The notes below the pieces were generated by a model that saw nothing but the letters and a program-made list of their open reading frames with translations, did no database searches and was not told the DNA's origin. Below, one piece after another: positions 36,401-46,499 of a stretch of 64,000 nt of DNA; the stretch's first letter is position 1; each line of letters begins with the position of its first letter. The DNA comes from Enoplolaimus lenunculus (Eukaryota > Nematoda > Enoplea > Enoplida > Thoracostomopsidae). The translations under genes were made by a program, and so were the position numbers. Location: the NCBI GenBank assembly GCA_030248215.1, contig JASANG010000539.1, forward strand, positions 124,001-188,000, written 5' to 3'.

Positions 36401-39225
36401 TTTATACCGGAATCGGAACTGCAAAATTTGTGATTATACGGATAATTTGTATTAATAAGTGGTATAATATTGATTTAGGGTGTCTGTTAGCTCATTTTTT
36501 GGCTCTGTAAAGGTAAACTACAATCAATTATTGATAAGTTAACTTATCGAAACCTAGGAAATTCCGATTCTGATTGATTATGTTTGTGCAATCGGAATCG
36601 GAATCGAAACTCGTTTTGAATCGGAATTCTAATCGGAATCGGAACTCCGATTGCACCCTGAATGAAACCCAAATAAAATCAATATATTGCTCAATCTAAA
36701 TGTTTCAATGTAACGAACACAAAATTTTCTTCATTTGCTGTGGTTATGGTATAAATACAATATGGTACAAAATATAACAAGTACACAGCACTATGACCGT
36801 TAAAAAGTGACTCGTTTCTTTAGACTTAACTGGCGAACGTAATGAAACCGTGTATAATTCGTTTTCGATTTACTACAGTAGTTAAATTCTCATGAACCAA
36901 AATGATTCCAGAACAAACATAAAACGACCTGATAGCTGGTTTCCTGTACCATACGTTTCCAATAACAACTTACGCTTCATTTGCGTCTCGTTTACGGCCG
37001 ACACCTCGCGGGAGCCCACCAATACCACGTTTCTTGCTGCCTTCTACAAACGGCCTGGCAAGCACAATTTCACACGGAACACCCGCAAACTCTTTGCCCT
37101 GTAATGACTGCATTGCCTAAAATATGAAAACGTACATATTTCACAAAGAAACTCAGATAATTATTCTCAGCTCTGATCTTAAAATTTAGTTGCTTGATAA
37201 CACAGAAACTGTGTTTGAAAACTCTCTAACAAAAAAACAAACACAAAAGCTCGATGACTGACTGACTTACGTAAACAAACACAACTGCCTCTCGATTAAC
37301 AACATACATTTTGCTAAAATTCACATAACATGCTACTAACAAAATAATTTACCAGTGGTAGCGGGATTACATGTATTGAGCGAAACTCGAACACATTTAA
37401 GCAATTAAGCTAATATGCAAATTGCTTATTAAGTAACTATTGATTTATCGCTTTTGAAGGTTTTTGAATGATTTATTCAGATTCTCGCACCCAAAAACCC
37501 TTTCCTGCTGAAAATAGATTGCTTGTAACCCTAATAATTAATGAAATATTTTAAAAAGTCCCAATTTAGGATTAAGCAATTGTGCAAATTAGCCTATAGC
37601 TAATAAACGGCTTAAAATTTTAAAACATCAATGCGAGGTTAACACAACAGGGTAACAGACTTTAAAAAAAATATTATCAAAATCGGCTCAGCAAAAGCCA
37701 TTCACTCTTGATTTGCCATGAGACAGCACAAAAACTGCACAGATTTCCAGTTTAAAGAATCGGTATTGAAAACTTCTGCTAAACACATACCTTTAGAGCA
37801 TTTTCTCGCTCAGAAAAATGAATGAACGCGTAATCTTTCAGACGCACAATCTTTTCAATTTCTCCGTAAACAGCGAACGCACTTTTCACTTCTTGTTCTG
37901 TCACTACACCGCGAAGTTTCTTCACATATAAACATTTGACCTGAAACAAACTGTGCACATACATAAGCTGATAAGTTTGTTACTGAAAACCAGAGCCACC
38001 TAATATATCTTATATACACTTTTCAAAACTATCAGAGTATCAAACGGAACTGGATTAAATCATAATTTGAATGTTATAACATGCAATCACAATCATAAAA
38101 TAGGAACTGATTTTCAATCGGAATTTAGTTTTCACCCTAGAATATAACTAAACTTACACACAAGTATATACTAAATTTAGCAATCAGCAATGTGTACTGC
38201 GGTAGTTTTCCCCATCCGATACCTTTTTCATATCTTCTTCGTTCGGTTCATCGAGTACTGCTGCCCAATCCGAAGTCATTTCACGGTCAAACGGTTTTAC
38301 ACGTCCAAAATGAATTGCATTTTTCGCTGCAGCGGCATTTTTATGAGTATCAAATTGTAAAAAAGCAAAACCACGATTTTTTTCGCGTTCAATACGATCT
38401 GTCGAAGTGTACACTATGACGTCGATTAATCCCTCTGAATAAAATAATGTTAAACAGTTTCACTATCAATCTATCCATTTTTCTGCCTATCTATCTATCT
38501 ATATATCTACCTATGTATGTATGTATGCATGTTTGTATGTATCTATCTATCTATCTGCTTATCTACCTATCCATCTGCCTATCTATCTATCCATCTAGCT
38601 ATCTAGTTATCTACCTATCTATCTATTAGGGTTCAACCGGAATTCGTGTGTTCCGGCCGGAATTCCCGCAAAAATTCAATTCATGTTCCACTTCCTGTTC
38701 TTGCATACAAAGATGCAGGAACCGGAATTTTAACGGTTTTGTGGCAAATTATTCATAAATCATAATCATTTAAATACTGGAAACTTTGTGTTTAAAAATT
38801 TGTTATTTCGAAATGACTGGTTTTGCAATTAGTTAAATTTTGTTAATAAACAGTCTATGATGTGTTTTCGCACAATTTGATGACGAAATAGCTGAAAATT
38901 CGTTTAAACAATTTTTTGGCAAGTTTTCTAAAAAGTCCGACTGTAATTCGGTGACGAAAGTTATTTCAAAGTCCGGTTCCAGTTCCTGTAAAGACATTCA
39001 ATTCGTGTTCTGGCAAAATTTAGTTCCTGTTGGACCCTGCTATCTATCTATCTACCTATCTACCTACCTACCTATCTATCTATCAATCAATCAATCTATC
39101 AATCAATCAATCAATCTATCTATCAATCTATCAATCTATCAATCTATCTATCTATCTATCTATCTATCAATCTATCTATCTATCAATCTATCTATCAATC
39201 TATCTATCTATCTATCAATCAATCA

Positions 39226-39264
<39 letters not shown>

Positions 39265-39317
39265 AATCTATCTATCTATCAATCTATCTATCAATCTATC
39301 AATCTATCTATCAATCT

Positions 39318-39356
<39 letters not shown>

Positions 39357-39370
39357 TATCTATCTATCTA

Positions 39371-39401
<31 letters not shown>

Positions 39402-42400
39402 CTATATCTATCTATCTATCAATCAATCTATCTATCGAATCTATCAATCTATCTATCGAATCTATCAATCTATCGAATCTATCAATCTATCTACTTCTAT
39501 GTTGAGATTTCTAAATCATCAGATTCCGAAGCTCGCTTGCTTGGAAACCTATCACCAACAGATGACAGGTGCTACACATAACTCAAAATAGAAATCAAAG
39601 TCTTAAAAGATACTAGGTATAGGCTCACGCTCACTAAGGTTTCCCAGTTAGTAATTAACAAAGAGAAAAACATATAGTTTTGCACTTTACACTTTCCCCA
39701 AAAATTGAACTTTATACGCGTTTTCTCTAAAAATTGAACTTTATAACGCGTTTGAAGTCGAAGACTTCTGTACACGCAATTTTTCTTTGAAATGAAAGTG
39801 CCAATATTTTATATTTTAAAACAACTTTCAGTCATCATGGTGTATATACCAAAAAATCAAAAAATATTTTAATTTTGCCAATCGTTCATTTTTCAAATGG
39901 AAAAAATCAAAACTTTTGAATAGAAATATCTTGCATCAAATGAAAAACATTTAAGCCAAACTTTGGCAAAAACATAAAATCTAATTTTCACTTTAAGTAT
40001 ACAATATTATGGAAACTTTGTTACGATACAATTGTTCGTTTTTGAATTACAGGTGGAGCAGCACCATTTTCTTTTTACAGAATTGTTACTGTTCATAACT
40101 CCCACAGTTTCATTTTGTTGCTATTTGTAAAAAATATAAGAAAAACGAAAGTATTTCGTGTTATACAGTTTAATTAAATCGAATTATCAGACCTGTTTTT
40201 GAACTGAATTCTTTCATAATGTCGTCACGATCATAATTTTTAGGCATATTACCCACAAAAACCCTGGTATTCGCAACGGAAACATTGACTTTGATTTTTC
40301 GGCCTTTAAACTCTGCACCATCAAGCTGAAAAAGATGGTTCGGTGTATTGTATACGCAATCAATAAACATAGTGAGTGCGAAACAAATTCAAAATTAGCT
40401 TTGCTACAATCGGAATAAAACATTTTTGACAAATGACGAAACGCTTTTTACTTTAACTGTGCATTGCGTTAAACTGCAAGTTATTGTAATTAAAAGCAAC
40501 TTTTGGAATTAAAACGCCCTATGACCTAGTGTTCCCGAAAAAATAGGAATGTTTCCAATATATACGGTCCTAAACCGAAATCGTTATTAGAACACAAACA
40601 AAAATCCCATTAGTTTTCTGTGCGTGGCCAAACCTATTAGCTCAGTAGAATTTGAAATAAACTCGCTATTACCGAATACTTCTTGTTAACGTAATGAAAT
40701 ATACTGAAGAAGCTTGTTAATTATCGCAATTCATAAGATATCTTTCAATGAACCAATACGGACCAATCGGTAAAACACTATATAACAAAGACCTTACGCA
40801 CAGCAATTTGCAAAAGCCAAATACAATTTCTTACCCAATTTCACAATCGCGAATTATTCAACGAAATTTGAAAAATCTTACTTGTGCTGCAGCTGACTTT
40901 GCAGCTTCTTTAGTTGTATACGAAATAAACGCAAAGCCTTTGTTTTGCCCGGTGACCGGTAACACCATCAGTCGAAGATCCCATATTTTACCGAATTTTC
41001 CAAATAACAGTAATAAATCGTTTTCCAGAACATCTGTTGGCAGATTTCCAATATAAATCTAAACATACGCAAATAAATGAAAAACGTCGCCTGAAAATTG
41101 GAGCTCTATATGCTGCCTTAAGCAGATTTAACGCATCAATATGCTGTAAAAACGTTCGTATTCACTTGTCAAGTCATGAGTACGAAAATATGTTGTAAAC
41201 GATGCTTACTTCACAGCCAGGAGGTGCACTGTTACTACCAGTCCATCCTGGCGGAGGTCCACCATATTTCCTCTGTCCAGCTGTTATCTCCATAGTGTAA
41301 TTCGTTTGCATAAGAATTTCCTAAAGCCATAATAATCAGTATAGTTAGTAACTAACATTCTAAAATATTCTACGTACTATGACGCAAATGCTTGGGTTTT
41401 GTGGTAATGCTTCCTACCTGTACTTTCCAAGTTCCCTACGATCACTCTCGTCTCGTCAGTCGATGACTTCAAAGTTTTCCAGCCCCACCCCTTTGTAACC
41501 ACACACATCACTTACAATTCATAAATTTTCACAGCATATTAAGCTTGAGTAAAGTGTCCATGAATTGTGACGAAAAAAATATGCAAAAGCTTACTTTTGT
41601 TCCTTTCGGAATAGGATCATATGGATAAGGTTTCTTCAAAGCGAGTTGTTCTCCTACTCCACGTAGTCGTTCTCGGAATGTTTTACAGTAGACTCCCAGG
41701 AATTCACTCTTAAAATAAGTATATACAATATACAAACATACAAAGATAATAAATAAACTTCGCTATAAAATATTCCGGAAACAAATAAAAAATTACAGGC
41801 AAAATTTAGTTTGGGAGAAAATAGAAAATTCGCCGAAAATAAAGCATCAAAGGTAGATTTCTCTTCCGTGGATAACAAAAATATAAAATACAGCAGATAA
41901 AGTGAATACCTATCTCCAACTAGGGTTATTTTACCAATCTTACTGCAAAAAAGAAAATTTAAATGAATTTTTCGGTGACATGTATTTCTTAGTTTCCGTT
42001 TCCGGTAATGTTTTTAAATCCCGATTCCGGTAAATTGCAATTCCGGTTGCACCCTGATATATACGTATATACCAGGGTTCAACCGGAATTCCGGTTCCGG
42101 CATTTTTTCACCTTCCGGTTCCGGTAAATTTTTACCGGATTTAAAAATTCCGGTATTATAATTTGGCCGTTTCTTAACTTTGCTAATTTTTAAGAATCTC
42201 TTTTGAAAGCCACTTGTACTCCGAATATAAGCCATTGATGGTGGATTTCACTTCAGTCGATGATGAAAATCTAAAATACAACAAATAAAGTAAATACCTA
42301 TGTTCGACTAAGGTTATTTCACAAATAATAGAGCAAAAAATAAGATTAAAATGAAATTTTTGGTGAAATGCATTTTTCACTTTCCGGTTCCGTTTCCGGT

Positions 42401-43310
42401 TCCGGTAAAATTTTCAAATTCCGGTTCCGGTTCCGGTAAATTGTAATTCCGGTTGCACCCTGGTATATACATATATTATAAATACAAGACGCGAACAAAA
42501 CTCCAATAATATATGCATGTATCACAGTGACTAAACCAACCTTGTTCCGAATTCCAAATAAATCAGTTTCTTTGAACTTCTTTAATACGGTAAGGCAGTG
42601 TTCCTGCTTTAAACCGGCAATGATTTCCAGCGATTTCTCATCGATCTCATCAAGATGTATCGTTCCTGAAGTTCTTGTTAAATACGTTACGAGAATGAAC
42701 CATCAGTTATTTGAAAGTACCAATTAAAGAGTCTGCGAGTGCACAAAATTTTCACTTGCACAAAGTTAATAAATATTCCAATGTTAAACCATATACAATT
42801 AAAACACAATAATTTTTTAAAGGAAAAACACAATTTTTTAAAGGAATACGTACGTCCAAAGACTACAAAAAGATTTTCAAAAGTTGTATTAAATAATTCT
42901 GTTGTGATCAATTATTTAGTTTTAATGCAAGTTTACAGATAGTGCTAATCTATTATTGATAAGTTAACTCATCGAAAGCAATTTAATACATACATGATAC
43001 AGAATTCTTATGCAACATATCACAACGAATAGAATTAAAACTAAAACTTCACAATTCCGATTACGATTGATTGCGCAATTATAGACTGGGACTGTCGCAG
43101 TATATATTAATTGTACAAAGACAGCTGGCTTTCATTTCCTGAGCACAGTGAGAACAAATCTGACATATATACGCATACAAATAAATAGAAATAATACACT
43201 TACTTACCTGATTCAGCTAATTTTATAATCTCATCTGCAGCGGCGCCAGAAATACACTTTGAAAGTAAAAAATCATAGTTTTTATCTCCGGAATACCTTG
43301 ATAGAGTCAT
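33440..43310 (-). CDS. SYNCRIP: SYNCRIP / hnRNP R-Q-like RNA-binding protein, paralogue 1
   Basis: Thirteen coding exons on the minus strand, in transcript order: 43208-43310, 42541-42665, 41595-41708, 41210-41320, 40882-41058, 40193-40325, 38223-38434, 37791-37940, 36974-37116, 35916-36316, 34990-35534, 33910-34069 and 33440-33504. Predicted product 812 residues. Order: an N-terminal acidic-type domain (ATG in MTLSRYSGDKNYDFLLSK); RRM1 (IYIGNL, KGFAFISY); RRM2 (RVFVGNM, NRGFAFLQF); RRM3 (CLYVKKL, KDYAFIHF); then a long Arg/Gly, Ala and Tyr/acidic tail from about residue 376, longer than in vertebrate SYNCRIP (about 620 aa in all). The family binds RNA and acts in splicing, transport and mRNA stability. 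If intron 11 (donor after 34990) is not spliced, translation ends three codons later, so a shorter form is possible. A 5' untranslated exon was not sought. Confidence 0.85.
36355..36660. mobile_element. hAT-like MITE with TCGGAA arrays (SYNCRIP - gene intron 9)
   Basis: The ends CAGGGTGGAAAGCGGAACTG and CCGATTGCACCCTG are inverted and imperfect, with AATCGGAATCGGAA arrays at the right. The flanks ATTGGAAC and AATGAAAC agree at 6 of 8 positions. It lies only 38 bp upstream (in transcript order) of the exon 10 acceptor of the minus-strand SYNCRIP gene. Confidence 0.72.
38467..38636. repeat. TCTA/TGTA microsatellite (SYNCRIP - gene intron 6), left part
   Basis: Imperfect ATCT tetranucleotide run with an interior TATG/TATGCATG patch. 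Split from the next tract by the hAT-like element at 38637-39039. Confidence 0.93.
38637..39039. mobile_element. hAT-like MITE with TTCCGG motifs inserted in a TCTA microsatellite (SYNCRIP - gene intron 6)
   Basis: It starts TAGGGTTCAACCGGAATTC and ends TTCCTGTTGGACCCTG. CTATCTAT flanks both sides (38629-38636 and 39040-39047). It lies within the tetranucleotide tract, so the flank is consistent with a target duplication but cannot prove one. Confidence 0.75.
39040..39495. repeat. TCTA/TCAA microsatellite (SYNCRIP - gene intron 6), right part
   Basis: About 450 bp of CTAT units mixed with CAAT units, ending in CTATCGAAT variants. Long Ser-Ile-Tyr-Leu frames across it are artefacts. Confidence 0.95.
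39541..39592. mobile_element. MITE with TGTGTAGCACCT end, right-end scrap
   Basis: AACCTATCACCAACAGATGA then CAGGTGCTACACATAACTC matches the TGTGTAGCACCT family, internally deleted to about 50 bp, next to the TCTA microsatellite. Confidence 0.6.
42073..42462. mobile_element. hAT-like MITE with TTCCGG arrays, perfect 8-bp TSD (SYNCRIP - gene intron 2)
   Basis: It starts CAGGGTTCAACCGGAATTCC and ends CCGGTTGCACCCTG. TTCCGG repeats lie near both ends. The flanks are exact GTATATAC (42065-42072 and 42463-42470). The right half of another copy ends at 42057 just upstream, so two family members sit side by side. Confidence 0.88.
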
Positions 43311-43688
43311 GTTATCTCATTATATTAATTTACTAATCGCATAAAAGCGTGCATTGAGGTTAGCAAAATAAAACATACAACCTTGAATTTGATTGGTTGG
43401 AGTTGATCAAGTAACGTTCCTGTCTGTTTTCGTTTGTTTGCTTTATGCATTTTAAACGTTTTTAATTTAAATTCATAACTAAATTCCACTTTCGCTATTA
43501 ACAAACCTTAACCAGCTTGATTTTGCACTTCTTTGATTCGTGCGAACACCAAACGTACTAAGCATCACATTAATGTTATTGTATTACACAGCAGTTTTTA
43601 ATATTGTGCATTCACATTTAAACGCTATTGAGCGGTTATATTTTACGAAAGTCGTCCTCCAAACTCTATATGTTCAATACAGAGTGAC

Positions 43689-43943
43689 AGCGTAGGTCGA
43701 AACAGGGACTTCAGACCTTTTTTACTAAGGAGCAAGAAAAGCGGGCCTTCGGAGCGAGAATCGAACTCTCAGCCTACGGATCTTTAAGCGAATACTATAC
43801 CACTGCACCACGCAGCCCGCCTCTCCAACTACGTTTATCGTCGACTATATGTGTCGACCGTATGCTGCCAGCAAGCATACAACACAATGTGCATTGCATT
43901 TATTGCATATGCACAGAACAAGTATGTCTCACATGCTTACATG
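43689..43943 (-). mobile_element. tRNA-derived SINE, family A, copy 2
   Basis: Read on the minus strand: leader with TGCAATAAATGCAATGCACA and GTCGACACATATAGTCGAC, then a head GGCTGCGTGGTGCAGTGGTA with GAGTTCGATTCTC as B box, then the shared tail (GTCTGAAGTCCC). It lies about 400 bp upstream of the SYNCRIP (-) start codon. Confidence 0.85.
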
Positions 43944-44049
43944 CCCTAATTTTCAACAAGGTCGTCCCTTGACCGTCTACCCAATTTTCGTCCGGATACC
44001 ATGTTCATAGCGATGCAATTTATTAATGCGTCCACGGTGTGGCCCCCAT

Positions 44050-44234
44050 GTTAGTCTAGGTAGGAACCGGGACTTCAGACCATTTACTAAGGAGCTGGAA
44101 AAACGAGCCTTCGGAGCGGGGATCGAACTCTCAGTCTACGGCTTTTTAAGCGAATACTCTACCACTGCGCCACGCAGCCCGCCTCTCCAACTATATTTGG
44201 TTGAATATATGTGTCGTGCCTCACATGCTTACAC
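44050..44234 (-). mobile_element. tRNA-derived SINE, family A, copy 3
   Basis: Minus-strand head GGCTGCGTGGCGCAGTGGTA and GAGTTCGATCCCC, tail GGTCTGAAGTCCCGGTTCC and CCTAGACTAACAT. The leader is shortened. Close to copy 2, so possibly a local duplicate. Confidence 0.83.
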
Positions 44235-44739
44235 AGAGCGGTTGTTTTTTTTCTTTGAGTGAAATTAGTCATAGTAGTATTCTTTCTTATATGTCTGATT
44301 CAGCTTGGGGACTTCCAAGATTCTATCGTTCAATTCCAACTGTTTTTTAAACTTTTATCTTTGATCACGGTTTAGCACAGTTTACCTTATTACGTAAATC
44401 TATGGTAATATTTGGGACCTTCTTCTCGGATCCGATCCAGAGTCGGTTAACATGTGTAAAGTGAAAGCTCCACGTTTTTCCAGTCACTTCGGCACATTTT
44501 AATTCGTCATCTTCATTTGTTTATTGTGATGAAAGTTTTCCATTGTAGCGCAAACACAGTGATTTGGAAGGTTTTCTTATTTTGCTGAGTTGGGAATTTA
44601 GTTGGTAGAATTTTTGTGGGGCGTGCTTTTCGAAACTCTGCTGCATGAAATTGAAAACTTTGCTCCTTTCAAAATTAAAAAATCGAAAGAATTTTTAAGT
44701 GGATAAGTCCTTAATGTTTGAGATTTTTAATTTTGAAAC

Positions 44740-44975
44740 ATGGATTTTAGAAAACCTTTTGATTCAGTTGAGCATAGTCAACTGTTGTATACACAAGCAA
44801 GAGGTATGGTATCGAAAGAAAACTGTGCAATTTCATTGCTGAGTCTTTGTCGACTAGGATTCAAAAGCTTCGTGTTCGGAATCGGTTTCCTGAAAATATT
44901 TTCATGCGCAGCTTTTGCAACACACTTAAGGCCAATTCTGGAGTATAGTTGCGAAACGTTACATAGGCATGAATG
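44740..44975 (+). mobile_element. Possible CR1/L2-type LINE reverse-transcriptase scrap
   Basis: A frame starting at 44740 reads MDFRKPFDSVEHSQLL, close to the LINE RT motif DFSKAFDSVxHxxLL. About 60 residues later it has HLRPILEYSC, close to the RPxLEY motif near the end of such proteins. The distance is far too short, so most of the RT domain is deleted. It lies in the spacer between the two SYNCRIP paralogues and is not a host gene. Confidence 0.5.
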
Positions 44976-45081
44976 TAAATATTCGCCGTTAATTACTGTC
45001 AGAACTGCACGGTCAGGACGACCGCTTTTTCCGAAGTACCGCGAATATTACTGTTTTTCCACTTAATTTCTCCGAAAGATA

Positions 45082-45154
45082 TGGCCACACCGGGAATTGA
45101 ACCTCGAACCTCTCGCTCGCGAGTCAAGCGCGCTACCCATTACACCATACGGCC
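45082..45154 (-). tRNA. tRNA-like sequence, probably a pseudogene or SINE head
   Basis: The minus strand folds as a 73-nt cloverleaf. The acceptor stem GGCCGTA/TGTGGCC pairs fully with G-U pairs, and the D stem GTGT/GCGC pairs. The anticodon loop CTCGCGA would give anticodon CGC with one stem mismatch. The T loop TTCAATT is normal but the T stem has two mismatches. The length is right for a tRNA, but the defects and the nearby SINEs suggest a pseudogene. A tRNA covariance model would settle it. Confidence 0.4.
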
Positions 45155-45394
45155 CATATCCTAATTTCCTCTGGTGGTGGATGTGCACGAGTATGTACAT
45201 GTCTTAACATTACACACTCTGCACATACACAAGCCGCGTATACTCACCATTACTAAACGACCTATGGAATGTGCCTTTATACGTATGAAACGTCTGAGCG
45301 TGATTTAGAATTCTCTTCCAGTTAGACGTCTTAAACGCTATCTTACACTGCGATAATAATAAAATAATAGGAATTCTCTCGATGTAGACGTCTT

Positions 45395-45500
45395 AAATAG
45401 GGATGTGCCGATTAATCGGTATCGGCATCCAGTCATAAAATTACAGAACTCACACTTAGCCATGTGTTTATTATAAGATGGCACCAGAGTGGGCATGTTC
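45395..45500. mobile_element. GCCGAT-family left-end fragment upstream of SYNCRIP (+)
   Basis: AAATAGGGATGTGCCGATTA followed by ATCGGTATCGGCAT matches the left end of the family. The sequence then diverges. Confidence 0.6.
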
Positions 45501-46499
45501 ACTTGATAACCGAACCTTTCATGACAGAGATATAATCTAAAGCCTTATTTAAACGTGCAAGTTCTTGCAGCAAGAATTCGCAACTGCAACTTGCACGATT
45601 TCTTGCAGCTAAAGGTATTTACAAGGAAACATTATTTTCATCCTGAATCTCAACATGAATTTGTATGAATAATTTGCATAAGACTGCAATAAATATCAAA
45701 CGTAAGCTATAAATTAGATTCGACATACAAGGCTATTCGTACCTATGAATTAATTGGCCATTTATAGAACAGTGACAGAACATCAAATGAAAAACAGTGA
45801 CCGTTATAATCGCTATAGACTGCGACAAATTAAGCAGGTATGATACTTGAATTAATTCAGAAGCGCCCAACAACATGTCTTTCGATTGGTCAATCAAAAC
45901 ACAGGTGGAAGAACATCAAGCGATTTGCAACACAGCTTACTGCTTTGAGGTCCATATTCATCCGACTTAGAATAGCGAAATACAGACTTATGGAGTCATG
46001 AAGTTTATCACTTATGCCAAATCCGAAGATTGTTTGAATAAATTTAACCCAAAAGTCCTCAACAGAACCTTATTTTCGAACCAGCAGATCGCAGGTGTTA
46101 ATTGTCGTTACAACAACTCACAGAACGCATTCAAATGAAAGTGGACGACGCATTATCTAGTAAGTTAAACCTACACAAATAACGGAAATCCCGAATAAAC
46201 ACACAAAATTTATACTCTTTAGCGTAAAGACAAGCACTTAGAAATGAATAGTTATTTTCTCATAGCTAGTATGCTGGCATTAGATGTTTGACAGTGCGTT
46301 TTAATCTGTTTGTCACGAAGTATTTAGTTTAGAAGCGCAGCCTGCTCTAATTTTTGCTGCTGGGTTCTCTATAAGTATAAACTACGCAGAAATAAGCTAA
46401 CTGAAACGTCGCTTCTTCGTACGATTGGGAACTGCACAATTTGAAGTTGCTTCCTGATTTATAGTTTGTTATATTTAAATACATTCAAGTAAATCAGAA

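Larger units (their letters stand above)
43311..46499. other. Spacer between the two divergent SYNCRIP start codons
   Basis: 3.2 kb between ATGs facing outwards. It must hold both promoters and any 5' UTR exons, but no TATA or initiator could be assigned. It also contains two SINEs, a tRNA-like sequence, a LINE scrap and TTGCAAG-type motifs at 45560-45610. Confidence 0.6.

Noticed and set aside
38951-39581. Frames of 180 codons rich in Ser-Ile-Tyr-Leu
   Set aside because: Pure translation of the TCTA/TCAA microsatellite.
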